From: Galbula dea
Lineage: Eukaryota > Chordata > Aves > Piciformes > Galbulidae
Direction of reading: 5' to 3'
Length of the DNA: 64,000 nt
Assembly: GCA_013399015.1 (NCBI GenBank)
Contig: VWZX01009072.1
Location: 186,001 to 250,000, forward strand
In this document: piece by piece, positions 1-12,700 of the stretch
Position numbering within the stretch: position 1 is the first letter of the stretch
Layout: each line of letters opens with the position of its first letter
Notes under the pieces: generated by a model
Told to the model about the DNA's origin: nothing
The model's database searches: none
The model's input: only the letters and a program-made list of their open reading frames with translations
Made by a program: the position numbers and the translations under genes

Positions 1-365
1 GCCTGGAGAAGAGAAGGCTCTGGGGAGACTTTATTGCAGCCTATCAGTACTTAAATGGAGCCTGTAGGAAAGATGGAGAGATACTTTTTAGGAGGTCTTG
101 ATTATAAGGGGTAATGGTTTTAAAGTAAGAGAGGGGAGATTTAGGTGGGGTATAGGAAGAACTATTTTACAATGAGGTGGTGAAACACTGGCACAGGTTT
201 CCCAGAGAGGTGGTAGATGCCCCATCCCTGCAAACAATCCAGGTCAGATTGGACACAGCTCTGAGTAACCTGATCTAGTTAAAGATGTCCCTGCTCACTG
301 CAGAGAGGTTGGGCTAGGTGGCTTTTAAAGGTCCCTTACAATCCAGAACATTCTGTGATACTATG
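1..365 (+). mobile_element. CR1 LINE 3' fragment (sense)
   Basis: This is the 3' end of a chicken-repeat-1 (CR1) non-LTR retrotransposon in sense orientation, running off the left edge of the window. It shows the usual CR1 3' region: a GAGAAGGCTCTGGGGAGAC-like stretch at the start, a 'cactggcacaggttt' motif near 187-201, 'gatgcccc' near 217, 'ctgatctagt' near 270, and the tail 'aaaggtccctta' near 327-339. It ends in two degenerate copies of the CR1 terminal octamer, ATTCTGTG (350-357) and ATACTATG (358-365). The copy is mutated and does not encode an intact protein. CR1 inserts are normally 5'-truncated and lack target-site duplications, so the right boundary is set by the octamers. I recognise the family but cannot name the subfamily by eye. 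Confidence 0.9.
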
Positions 366-3300
366 GTGACTCTTTTCTGAAAATCCAGAATGCACAGCCC
401 AGTTGAGCAGCATGCAGAGAGGAATGGGAACATGGGAAAGTTCCTTTGAAGAAAGTTGTATAAAAATAACTGTTTGGATCTTATCAGCATGTGAACTGCA
501 TATAAAAAACCCTATATGCACACTGGATAAATAATAATTAGTGTAGGCATCTGTCTAATGCAACCTCCCAAAATTATAAAAATGAAACATGCTTTCTAAC
601 ATCTCCTGTCCCTACAGACAAGTAGCATAGGAAGGATGAAACTCAGCTAATACTAGCTTTTTTCCTGGAAGATATTTTGAGCTCTGGTGTGGTAAACAGC
701 TGGGCTGTTAGCTGCAAGCATTGCTGCAACTGTGAGTGGTGGTCTGTGCAAGCTCAGCTGCTCTTCTACAAGCAGAAGTTAACTTTGCTGTAGAAAAAGC
801 CTTAATTTAGGAGTTAAATGTGATAATAAACTTAAGAAATACAGGATTCTCACTGACCTTGCCTGCTCTTCACATGTTCAAGTACTTTGTACTCAACAGG
901 TAGGACTTGTTGGAAAACTTGGAGTAAGTGGTGTAGTATTAGTGTTGCCATCAGAGACGTTCCAGTGGATAACTGGGAAGTTGTTGCCATCAGGGAGCAA
1001 GACTGATATCTAATTCAGTGCCCAAAGCACTCTTTATGTCCTGGTCCAGCTTCCAAATGATTTCAAAGAAAAGCTTTTTGAGCAGGGACATGGAAATGTG
1101 GGCACCCGTGGTGGGACAGTCATCCTGAAGGGATCAGCACTTCATCAAGAAGTCAAAGGTGACCTTTTGGCTGCTCCTGAATGAAGGAGCAGTTGTAACT
1201 TTATGTGAACTCTGCTTTACCAATTGCTTCTGCTTGCAAACTGGTTTGTGTGATAAAATCAAAACCAAGTGTAAATGATCCTCCAATGCCAGTTTCATTT
1301 TAATTTGGAATTGCATTGACTTCATGAAAAGACTCACATTTGAAACACCATTGCAGCAAGATTTTGACTGGCTCCTCTTGGTAGTGTCAGGAGAAAGAGA
1401 CTGAGTGGTCATGCTAATTGAAATGTCTTTTATGTGGCAACTGAATCACTTGAAGATGTCAGTTCTGGGTCCCTCCTCTTCCAGTTGTTTGTCCATTTTG
1501 TCTGTCTGTGGTTGTAAAGCCCTAAAGCCGTGTTTGTCTCAGTGTATCTGTGCAGTAGGTAGCACTGTGGATCCTAATCTTAACTGGGACTGTTGAATGC
1601 CACTTGAAATGTAAAAAATAAAAATAAAATTAATAAAAAATAATACTGATAGATGTCTGCTGCCATGACTGCCTTCTTTTGTCCTGCAATAGCAAAATTG
1701 TTTGATATTTTTTGTTCTCTTAAATGGCAGTAAAAAGTAATTAGTAGTTGAAGGCAGAATCAGAGTTGCCTTTTGCAGGGTAGCTGTAGTGCTCCATGAT
1801 CAAAATGTGTGCTGCACTGGGGAATAGCTTTGTTGAAGAAGTGGTGTTGGAACTTTCCTCAACATCAGAAAGAGATCTGGTTTTGCTAATTTTTCTCTCA
1901 GAATTGGCTGAAAACCAGTTTTCTGTCAAGCTCTTTAGGTGTATTTCTCTTGTTTACAGTTTGTTGTTTGCTTTGGTTCTTTAAACATTTTAAGGTTGCT
2001 TTTGTTTGTCTGTTGCAGTGCAGTCTGTGGTGGGCTGGTGGTCCCAGCTGTATATTGACACTGAACTGTAGCAATTTGCTGCTGATCTTGATATGCTGGA
2101 ATCCAGTGTGATAGTTGAGTACTGGTATTATGCCCTAGTGAGCATGATGAAGTGGTAAATGACATACTTCATGACATACATCATTGAAATCAATACCTTT
2201 CCCACCCTTCATATAAGTATTGTGCACATCATACAGATCGTTTTTCTGTCAAAAGTAATGAGAAATTCTTGATGCTCTGCCTTTTTCATATAGTTGTATT
2301 TACAAATTCATTCTGTGTTGCTCAGGAAGGGAAGGCTTGGTGGGCATACCTTACCCTGAGGAGGCAAAAGACTAGAATATCAGTTTTCTTAACAAGTCTA
2401 GCAATATATTCACCAGATTTCTCAGCTTCACAAAACCACTTCAGTGTTGTTACCATAGCAGTATGAGGAGCATACCTTTTCTTGTGACTGTGGAGAAAGA
2501 CTGTATGAAACAAACTAATGAATGAAAAAGATGTTCAGACAAGTTGCTGTTGTTTTAATCAGGCTTTTGTACTTGTTAATAGTCTTAAATATCTCATCAT
2601 ACTGAGTAGTGCTGACTAATTGCTGACTTAATTTGGAATTGTGGTGCTACTTACAGTCTGTAAAACGAGATTGTAGGCATATGAAGTGAAATAGCTAAAA
2701 TGATTGGATACTTCTGAAAATGTTGATCTTGTCCTTTTTGGTCTCTTTCTTTCAGGTGTTTAGCTAGTTAATTGAAATTATGTGCATAACTTTTCTCTAA
2801 ACTTGCTGACTTAAAATGAAGAATTCTGTTCCATATGCAAAGCAAAACATGCTTTGTAGGTGTGCAGTCGTAGGAGAATATTATTCTTGTCATCTGTGGA
2901 AATTCTTAGAATTAACTTCAAGAGTTTATAGATCTAGATGGATGTATGTAGTTGAGATTGTCATCTGGTGTAATTTTTCTTAAGGCCAGACAGGTCATTT
3001 CATCAGAAAAACTTGGCCTGTTGCAGTCCATTACGTAATTAGTAACTGGTTATTTAGTTTGGTCAGTCATTTTGGCAAGTATCCTGACCCTTATCAGTGT
3101 ATATAGTCACCTTTAAAACTGAGATTTAGTTCTTGGAACTAGACACTTAAAGTATTTGTATTTTCTGGCCAAAATCTGCAGCAACATAAAGCATACATGT
3201 GTTCTGTAGGACTGAACAGCCTTCTGTTGGAGGAGCCTTGTTGCTTGGAGGAGCACCAAGAAGTGCCTGCAAGTGCCAGATGCTTGGCATTTTGATTCCT

Positions 3301-5926
3301 TTCAGCTTTCATAGGTGTGGCAGACAAACCTGTGACAGTAACAGCTCTGCACTGACTGGTGTTGAGGATTCTTCATTTGCTTCTTTTGCAATGTCCTTCC
3401 ATCACCTTTAGCAGCTTTTGCTATCCAGAGGTATGGATTAATCTTTTGGTCATAGCTCATACCTTCTGGTTTAGGTTCTCTTCTGGTATGACAGTAGGTT
3501 TCCCCCTTTGGCTGAATGCACTCTGCTAGTCTTTAAAAAAGAAAAATCCAGAAAGAAAATATTTAGCATCAGAATTTTGGGAATAATTTAGATAGAGGAT
3601 ACAGGAGTCTTGCTGAACATGTTTTCAAAAAGAAAGTTAGTTTAAAGTTTTTTGAATGATAGATGCTTAAGTATGGGGCCTTGTTGGCAATTCTTGTCTT
3701 TGGTGCACCTTAAATTGTGGCCTCTTGTTTTTCTGTCTTAGGTACTTCATTCTTTTCCATAGCTTAATACATCTTCTCAGAAAAGAAAATACAGAGGAGC
3801 TTGTAGGAGATTTCTGTGGTTAGATTGCCTCAATGAAAAGGAAGTGCCTTTCTCTTGTAGGAAATGCTGAAACAAAAATATGAGGTTTGGAATAATTTGT
3901 GTCTCACATATATGTATCATGAAAAGGCACAAGATATGTGTTTATCCCAAGGGTCTTTATGGTCAAGAAGGGTTCCCAAAGTTAATAAGAAGTCACTAAT
4001 ATTTTGTATCAGAATCTGTGTGTGAATTTTTTTTTCATAAGCTCGTCTTTCTATGTCTGAAGACAACCTGTATTGGTTTTTTTACACTACAGCAATGGTT
4101 GCGGACTTGAAGGAAAGGACAATGAGGTTGAGCATTAAAATACCAGATGATATAGTTGCAGCCCTAATCTGTTATGTTTTAATTGTTCAAAATTGTCTTT
4201 CCCACCCTCCCCTCAGTCGTCTTTCAATGCCATCAGCTGGCATTAGCTATGTGCTTTGGCGTTCATTTCAATATAAACAACATTGTGTATTTTGGTCTCA
4301 TTGTTTCCTAACTGCCTTCCTTTCATTAAATATTTCTGTTCAATTGTTCTCATCTAAAAATCCCACTGAATTCCTGTCTTTTGCCTCTGAAAAGATAATG
4401 TACTTCCTTATGAGAACTGTTAGAATTTTGACTACTCATTAAGAATGATATCAGATGCTTCATGTCCTAGGCATTGTTCAGTGGTTCTTGGGGTTTTATT
4501 TAACTTAATTTTTGTCTTGACTGTCAGTGCTTCATAGGGAAGTAGCAGACTGATGATTTCTGTAGTTTAGCCGATCCAGGACTCTGCACATGGATTACTA
4601 TGTGATTCTTCATGGTTACTGCCTTCTGTTTTAGCAGTAGTTACTAAATAATATTGTATTCAGGTTGCCTGTTACTATTCTAAAACTTGCAGGTGAATAA
4701 AGAGTTAAGTGTGGTTCCTTTTATTGCTTCCATCCTATGTTAATTGATGGTAGTTCCACTATACAGAGTATAAATAGGGTATGAACTTTTTCTCTTGCCA
4801 GCTGTAGAGCTATGACTGCAGTGTCTCTGGGTACATTTGGACTTTCTTTTAATCCTCAACCTTCCTATTCTGTCCAGGTAAGTCAGTATCAATACCTGGG
4901 CATACATGGTCATACACTTCTAGGTCACACGTCTTTTCAAAAGGCTTTTAGGACAGAACTTCATTTGTAGCAAATCAGGATAGTTCCTTTGAAGTTGGTA
5001 AAGGTAAAATAACTCAGGTGTTTCCTTTGGAGTTTTAGACTTTTTGGACCAAGTAATAAGATTTAGTATTGTTTTCAAAGTCTTGTATCTATATTGTGTT
5101 CCACTCTTCCTTTCCTTAGCTTTAACTGTAAAAACGCTCATTTTAAGGACTTCATAATGTAAATGATAAACTTTGACTCTGAGTGTTCCCAAAGCCAAGA
5201 CTTTCTAATTGATTAAACATTCTCCCAGATGAGGAATCTTGACAATTATGGAAAAGCAGTCTTTGCTGAATGTCTGCTTTTCTACTTCAGTCTTCAATAT
5301 CATAAAGCATTTCCCCCTGCCCCTCTTATCTTTCTAAGTGATGGAAGAACTCTGTGACTTTATTTTTAGGCAGAAGTCTCTTCCTCATTTTGCAAGTCCA
5401 CCTAGCCTTCCAGCCATCCTACTCCACAGCTGTCACAACAAACTTTCTTTCAGATGCTATTAAATGTATCAGACATCACTCTGAAGCATGTGAGTTTGTT
5501 ACCCTGGGGCTTTTCAATCTATTCTCATGTTATCAAAACCACTGTGTGATTTCAAGGTTTTCTATGTTCCTTGGAGGAAAATCAAATGATGCATGGTTAG
5601 GAAATGGATAGATACTCTGCAGATTTAGCAGATCTCTATCAATTAAGTGGTTAATATCCACAATTTATTGTTTTCTTTCCACATTTCCCATAACCATCAC
5701 TCTTGTGAACTCTTTATCCTTTTGTCTGTATTTTCAAGTGGGATTTTGGGAAAACTTTGCCACACTGGAGAAGCAGCATTGCCCTAGCTTTGCTTATCCT
5801 ATTTCCATTCCCTTTGCTCCTCTTTCAGTTGTTCTATTGCTGTGGACTCATTTTCTGAGTCTTAACTAATGAGATGTGCAAAAATCAGCAGTCTCTTCTC
5901 CCAGAAGATTCACTGGGGCTGATAAT

Positions 5927-6050
5927 CACAGTATCACAGAATGTTAGGAGTTGGAAGGGACCTCGAAAGATCATCTAGTCCAACCCCCTGCCACAGCAGG
6001 ATTCCCTAAGACTAGGTCACAACAAATCTTCCCTGACCAGGAATTGAATA
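5927..6050 (-). mobile_element. CR1 LINE 3' fragment (antisense)
   Basis: A short CR1 3' end in antisense orientation. Its 3' terminus faces left: two reverse-complement octamers, CACAGTAT (5927-5934) and CACAGAAT (5935-5942), are followed by 'gttggaagggacct' (5950-5963) and 'agatcatctagtccaacccc' (5968-5987), which are hallmark avian CR1 sequences. Similarity fades after about 6010, and the right end is approximate. It is too short to encode anything. Confidence 0.88.
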
Positions 6051-7299
6051 ATGTTGCAGAGTCTGGGACAACAAATGTTCTGTTCTTTCCCTGGATTAGC
6101 CGATGTTACTTTACCTAGCAGGGAATTAATTCTGAATGCTGCTTGTTTTTGGATAGATTATGCTTTACTGTTTATTCAGGGAAGGCACAATAAATTGTGT
6201 TCCAATTCTTGTGTCCTTGTTAAGGGTTTGAATTCAGTTGTGCTCCTGTTACAGTGCAGTGGCAGGTAGTGAAACACTCTGCGTGGCAGGAGTCTGTTAC
6301 ATCCACAAAAGCTGTGGAAACATTTGTTTTCTGTGTTCAGTGGGAAATTCCTGGGAAAAATGCAGCTTTTAAATGCAGTTCTTCTGAGGCAGCCTTTGGA
6401 GTGATCATGCTGCTGGTTTTGAATGAGTCCAGGAAGAGCAAGGGATGCATTTTTTAGCTAAGGGAAATGTGATAACCATGGTTTCATTTCTCCATTTAAA
6501 AAAATGCATGAAGTTGCATTTTCTGGGGCCCTTTGAGGTGGCCAATGATAATTAAACAACCCCCATGTGTTTTCTGTTTAACAACTAAATGTGTCAGCTT
6601 TGGTATATTTTGCAAACCTTGAACAAAACTCCAAACCTTAAGTTTTTGGAACTAACTGTGCAAAGTTGTTGTCTTACTCCACTCAGCAAGATTAGTTTTA
6701 TGGCAGAACTCAGATTATCTTGCTTGCTTCTTTGTGGATGATGAGCTTGGCAAAAATCAGGGAAAAAGCATGGTCATCCTGAGAAAATTACTGATGTTTC
6801 TAACAGAGGATGTCAGTGAGCATGTAATTAAATGGTCCAAAGGGAAGGAACATGGGGAAAGTACAGAGTGTAGCAATAAAAATACACCAATACCCTCTGT
6901 GTAGTATAACCACAAATAAACAGTAACTCAGACTATAAAAGGCATCTTACAGTTCTCTGTCAGTGTCCTGAGATAACCCAAGTTGTGTAAGACCTTTGCC
7001 CTGTCTGTCTCACAGACAGAAATCTGCGTGATAGATTTATCATTCATAAATGAAATCACAAATGGTTTTTGTTGTTCCTTAGGGAGAGTTACATTTCACT
7101 GTAAAGAATTTGTTACTGCCTTGATCAAAAGTTTCAGGGACACTTGAATAGTTAAGGAGATAGCATAATGTTCTTACATTGCTAGAGCTATTGTTTAACT
7201 TGCTGTTTCTGAGAAGACCCATAAAGGTCTTGAAAGTCTGGTTAATTTTTCTGGTTATCATATGAGCTAGGATTGGTGACTGCAAGAAGTTTGTGTGGT

Positions 7300-7362
7300 T
7301 TTTTTTTGTTGTTGTTCATGTGGGATTTTTTTGTTTTGTTTTGTTTTCGTTTTGGTTTTTTT
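7300..7362. repeat. T/G-rich low-complexity stretch
   Basis: A run of T tracts interrupted by single G bases, including (GTT)n and (GTTTT)n units, within presumed intron 1. It reads as simple sequence and has no coding potential. Antisense A-rich tails of old retroposons can look like this, but no body of an element is visible beside it. Confidence 0.7.
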
Positions 7363-7760
7363 GGCATTCCTTGCAGCATGATCATTCTGAATGGAGCTTG
7401 CAGAAGCTTCAAATAACTGCATCATATGGTCCCAGAGGCATAAAACTGGTGTAAACTCACCTTTACTCTCTCAGGAATTGACCTGACTGCTGGTTTGCTG
7501 TGGCTTCTGTTGGTGGGAGTTAATTCAGGAATATCCTGCAATCAGTGTTCTGTGGTGGTTAGATGAGTTAGATACTCTGGCCCCTTCTGGCATTTACAAC
7601 ACTATTTAATTATTGTGATATTGGCCTCCTCCATAAAATCACAGAGACTTAACACTCAGTTAAAGCTCCTGGGGTGTGCAATTGTCTGAAAATAATGGAG
7701 GAATTTTTTTTTCTATTTTGCATGTGTATATAATGTATATAAATACAAGTGTATATGCAC

Positions 7761-7773
7761 CCACACACACACA
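7761..7773. repeat. Short (CA)n microsatellite
   Basis: About six CA dinucleotides follow an AT/GT-rich run ('gtatatgcac'). It is a short, possibly polymorphic simple repeat in presumed intron 1. Confidence 0.6.
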
Positions 7774-9264
7774 CTCATACCCTCCCTCCTACTTGTAGTG
7801 GGTCTCTGGATATAACATCATCAATCTAAAAACCAAGGTAAATAATATTGTCATGATTCCTTAGGTCAGTGATTATAAAATGAAGAGTATAACACTCCAG
7901 AAATAATAAATAAATACAAACAGGAGAGAAGAGAAATGTGGAAATCTTAACAGCAAGAGCTTTCAGTAGTACTTCAAACATGCAGGTCTGATTTATCCAT
8001 ATTTTATCCATATTAGCCAACAAATTAGAGTTTTGCTATTTGTAGAGCAATTATTTCCAAGAAAAACATGTTTTGTAGAATAACTTTTTCCTTTAGTGTT
8101 ACTTTTTCTTGAGACAAATCATATTAGTTTTTAAAAATGTCAGTATTCTCATGGAAGTCCATGGAAATGGAAGAAGTGCTGAATCAAAATCTTTTGAGGC
8201 TAGTAGTAATTGTCACTTCACTTGGGTGTAACTAATTTTTTAAAGTCTTAAAATAGTTGCAGCTATAGAGCTGATTTGAAGACCTTATTTCTTATCACTA
8301 ATTTTTATCATTCAAATTGCAGCCTGATTTAAATTCAAAAGAAAATGAAACAGTTCCATTTCCTTTTGTGTATATCAATAAACAACTTTATATTTTGAGT
8401 TTGGATGATCATACTTCCTGTGTTATAAAAGAGCTTTGCAACTACTCCAAGTGATTCTAGATGTTTTGGGTTTTTTTTTTTGTCACTTCCATTAATAGTA
8501 TAGACAAAATATTGCTTTTATGGGATTGAAAACTTGTAAGATCTTTAAAATAGAACTTTTAATGATAAGGTGGATAAACTTTTAACTGTTAACAAAGCTA
8601 ACTCTTGGTATTCAATACAAGATCAGCACACTTGGCCCTGCACCTTTCTGTGGTGCTGCTGAAGTGAGTCCTTAAGAGTTACACTGGTTAATAAGCAATT
8701 GTGTTTCTCTGATAGTCATGGATTTATGCAATGAAGAAATTAATACTTTATTCCTGAGGACATTTCATCTAAATTGTTCTGGCATCTTTCTTGTGCAATA
8801 GAAAGTGCTTTCCTGATTGTGAAGATACAGGTTAAGAAGCACTTTTATTCATTAATGATTTAAGAAATGTTTTTGTCCAGATGTTTTGTGTGAAGATGTC
8901 TGATTTGGCAATTCTGGTGAATCATGTTCCTAACAGAAAGGAGATGCAAAGCTGCCCCTAAATGGGAGCAGGCCTGGGTTTTGATTCAGTGAAGGATGCA
9001 ATTATTTGGAGAGATGCAGCATTCCAAGGATGTTTCTGAAGACCACAACAAAGTCTGTGTCCAGGGGTCTAAATATTTTTTCATTTGTTTTCAATAATTG
9101 TGTCTTCAAGTTGAGTTTACTTTCCTGCCTCTTCTGATCAAAGCATTTTCATGATAAGCTAATTTCTTTTCATTTTGGTCTGTCTGCCAATCCAAATAGC
9201 AAAAAGTATTACTGATAGCTATATGTTTTGTTTGGTGATTTTTTTTTTTTCGTCTCTCCAACAG

Positions 9265-9294
9265 GCTATCTGTGGAAAAGAAAAAAGGAGAAAA
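9265..9294 (+). other. CPQ: CPQ 5' UTR segment in exon 2
   Basis: Thirty purine-rich bases separate the splice acceptor AG (9263-9264) from the start codon at 9295. They form the 3' end of the 5' untranslated region; the rest must come from an upstream exon. There is no upstream ATG within this piece. The base at -3 of the start codon is A, a favourable Kozak context. An open frame runs further back to an ATG at 9175, but that ATG lies before the acceptor, in the intron, so it is not the start. Confidence 0.75.
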
Positions 9295-9721
9295 ATGAAG
9301 TATATATTCTTAATATTTTTAATGAATTTATTACCACAGTGTGCTGGGAAGTCTTTGAAAAGGGATGACAGTTACCCAAAAACATTTGAAGACATTAAAA
9401 ATGAGATAGCTGGCTATACTGATATTGCTAAAGCTATTATTGATCTTGCTGTTCATGGAAAAGCTCAGAACAGATCCTATGAAAGATTAGCAGTTTTTGC
9501 TGATACCATAGGACCTAGACTCAGTGGCTCAAAAAATCTAGATGCAGCCATCAAATATATGTTCAGTGCCCTGCAGGAAGATGGGCTGGAAAATGTGCAT
9601 TTGGAGCCTGTGAAGGTACCACACTGGGAAAGAGGAGAAGAGTTTGCAATGATGCTGGAACCAAGGAATCACAGCATTGCTATTTTGGGACTTGGAAGCA
9701 GTGTTGCAACTCCTCCAGAAG
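9295..9721 (+). CDS. CPQ: Carboxypeptidase Q, coding exon 1 (gene exon 2)
   Basis: This exon encodes residues 1-142 and the first base of codon 143 of carboxypeptidase Q (plasma glutamate carboxypeptidase), an M28-family zinc dipeptidase that acts in the secretory pathway, lysosome and plasma. Residues 1-18 form a signal peptide (MKYIFLIFLMNLLPQCAG), followed by the propeptide region to about residue 42. The block KAQNRSYERLA (56-66), then 'DTIGPRLSGSKNL' (70-82) and 'VPHWERGEE' (108-116), is strongly CPQ-like and matches what I know of the mammalian protein. N-glycosylation sequons are seen at N59-R-S and N125-H-S; the first is the conserved site. The exon is bounded by acceptor AG at 9263-9264 and donor GT at 9722-9723 (AAG/GTAACT), leaving phase 1. 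The frame stays open for 15 codons into the intron before a stop, which is a read-through artefact. Confidence 0.96.
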
Positions 9722-12700
9722 GTAACTCTTCCGTTTGCAATTACGTATCACTTGCTGCTTAACACCAAACTGTATTACACTGCTGACAGCTTCTATCGGT
9801 GATCAAACTGATGGGTTTCTTCTGCTATCATAGTTCTGCAAGACAAGATGCTATCTTTTTCTGTATGACGTGGCTGTGAATGATGCAGTTTAACTCAGTT
9901 TGTAAAATTAGACTTGATTCCTCAACTCTCCATTGAATCTCTACTGTTGCTTAACATAGATGAATCTTGTTTGCAAAGATTCTGCTCCTCCATTGAGGTT
10001 GGTGAGAAATTTGTTCTTGCGATCTGGGGTTTTCCAGCCCTTCTTTTTCATTTGGCCAGAAAAGTTCTCCATGGGTTGTTGAGTTGACACATGATTCCTG
10101 GTCCTCTTGCTGTGCCCTGACCTGCCAAGCTCAGCACTTTGCGCTGGCAAAAAAAAGACAGGAAGAAGAGGAGGAGAGTTTTGTGCTGACCTTAGAAAGC
10201 ACTAGCCCCTTGCCAAGCACAGCAACTGCTGTGCACCCTTTCCTTCCCCCTGTCTCACGCTCACCTTGGAAAAGTCTTTGGCACTGACCTGTTACTGGTC
10301 TATGTGTTGCCTTTTAGTGGATCTTGTATAATATGTTACTTCAGGAACAAGAATAATCGTTAGCTAGGCTCAGCAAAATTCAGGTGTTTGGAGCCCCAGA
10401 AGCTTACTTGCAAACAGAATGATTGATAAGATTCTCTTTTTGTACTTATTGATGTGGAGCTTTCTCAGGATTGCTGTTTGAAGACCAGATGGTGACCTTA
10501 TTCTTTGACTGCTCTCCATAAATAAGAATAGACTTACTCCTAGACTACTTCAAAAGTATTCTTATACCTTTATGAGAAAGTAAGTTTAGTTTAGGAAATT
10601 ACATGACATTTGTATTTTTTTTAGTGAATTGTAAATTTTTGTGATAGTGAGCTTTCTGTTTGAAATGAAACAAATGATGTATAAAAGCTGTTTTGTTTAG
10701 AAAAATTACATAGCCCTTCAAAAACCAACAAAGTAAAACTGGGTAGTTTAAGATATGTTTGGAATAAATCTTATTTGGTTTGAGAAACTGCTACTGTAAA
10801 CTTGTCTGACGTAATTCTGTCATAGTGAGATAAACATACACCTAAAATGCAAAACAACTAAATCCATATCTGTTTATCCCATGATATGCCTAAAGGCTTG
10901 CTTAGTGCTTTCACAGGAGAATATTTACAGCACAGGTTAAACCTATAACTTATTTTGTATCCTTTCCAGCTCTATTGCAAGTTTCCTAAAAAGGAAGCTA
11001 ACTCTAAAATGGTGGTTTTGGTGTTAAGTAAGCGTTACTGAACCTGCAAAGAGAACTTGCAAACATCTTCACATCCTGAGAAGTCTCGTTTTTCACTTCC
11101 CTTTCTTAGCTGTGTGATTATTTGCACTTGCCTGATCTTACTCCTTGGTTTGCCTTTTTTCCTTTACTGGAAATTCTCAATAATTAAAAATTCTCAGAGA
11201 GACTAATTGTGTCCTTTTTTATCTGTGAAGGTATTTTTATACTGACAACTGAATGGTCAGGCTGGTACCTGTGGGTGGTGATGCCTTCTAAGGTCCATTG
11301 CCTGGATACACTGAGTCATGGTCTTAAAAAACACATTGTTTTTCCGCAGCTTTTTGCTTTCCTCTGAGATCTGTGTTTCTAAAGAGATGTGTGTGTTGAT
11401 GCTGGAAGACTGCATGACAATGGGATCTCTCACAGAAGAGATTAAAGTACTTACCTTCTGACTTAAAAGCTATCCTACTGTTCATGGCTGTTATGATTTC
11501 TGCTGGTCTCATCTTGCTCTGTGCAAGCTGTGACAGGTTTTTGTGCTTGAGAAGGTTATGTGGGGTAGCTGGTCTCTGGTGAGCTCTTGGCTCTCATTCT
11601 TCCGGTCGCTGGACTGGCCACCTGGCTGACGGAAGTGCCTGGTGAGAGCTGCTCGTCACCAGCCTCTCCAGAGAAGAAAATTGCAGTGTGTGTTGCTCAG
11701 AAAAGCACCTATCCTAGAACTGACACTCATCCAAAGTACGGAATAAAAAATGTGTGATTAGACTATTAGCAACACCACCTCATGATTTCTGAGGAGTTCA
11801 TTCCCAGATCTGCTCCCTCTGCTCTAAGCAGCACTTGTCACTGTGCCCTATTCCTTAGACAAAGGGATAGACAGATGCCCTAAATCACATCAGAAATATT
11901 TGAACAATTTCCTTCAGTGAAGGAATATCAGTAGTTCTGATTTAGCTAAGAAGCTGTGGGAATGTGAGTCATCCTGTAGTCAAAATAATGCAACTCAATA
12001 TGGTAAAAATGTTTAGGCTTTCAGTGTATTCCAATATTTGAAGGTGTTGGGTCCAAGAGAAAGTTTTTGCTTACATTGATCTCCTTACAAGGAGGGAGTA
12101 ATTTTCATGCCTGCCTTAGCAACAGGGGGAGGAGAAACATGAAAGAGCGATCTGTATTTCCAGAAGTCAGCAGATACTGAAAATGGTCACCACCTCGAAG
12201 AAGGGGAATTCTGGGTGACAAACAGGATTGAATGTTAGAAAATGCTCAGTTTAGGCAGCTGACAAACTGGAGGTTTACCATATTTAGTCAATGTCCTTGT
12301 CTCATTTCCAGTGTTTCAAAGTTGGTAAAACATACAGATATGTGTAGAGAGCCTGTGTTGTTTTCTGGTAGTACTGATTATATGCCCCAAATTCTGAGGA
12401 AAACAGATGTAGTTGTTACTTTGAGAATCCCATCATTGAAGGGAAGTAGTAGTTTAGCAGATGTTTGACTGTAAAGTATCAAAGAATTAATTTTTTGCTT
12501 GTGTTTTAAATTGCACTCTTTTTTTCATGATGGGTGACCCCATCCTTTCTTTTAAAAGAAATACAGGTAGAACCAGCCCCAGAATACAGCCTGTCCAAAA
12601 TGTCTCCTCAAAAAAGGAACAGTCTCTGGCTTCTATCTCCTCTTTGTTGCAGTGAAACTGAAGTAATGTAAATATGAGGATAATGTATTGGCAGACTTTT

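Larger units (their letters stand above)
366..9264 (+). other. CPQ: Presumed CPQ intron 1 (3' part)
   Basis: This stretch lies upstream of the first coding exon and ends in a strong splice acceptor: a long T run followed by 'cgtctctccaacag' at 9251-9264. It is therefore most simply read as intron 1, downstream of a non-coding exon 1 that I cannot locate. It is AT-rich, with no CpG-dense block visible by eye. It contains a CR1 fragment at about 5927-6050, a T/G-rich low-complexity stretch at about 7300-7362 and a short CA run near 7761-7773. Open frames here, including a 129-codon one at 4053-4442, have no recognisable domains or matching splice context and look like chance. Intron identity is inferred from the acceptor and from the known organisation of the CPQ gene. 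Confidence 0.65.

Noticed and set aside
4053..4442. 129-codon open frame upstream of CPQ
   Set aside because: The hydrophobic, low-information translation matches nothing I know and follows a T-rich stretch. Treated as chance.
9175..9294. In-frame upstream extension of the CPQ start to an ATG at 9175
   Set aside because: A strong polypyrimidine tract and AG acceptor end at 9264, so this ATG is intronic. The signal peptide begins naturally at the 9295 ATG.
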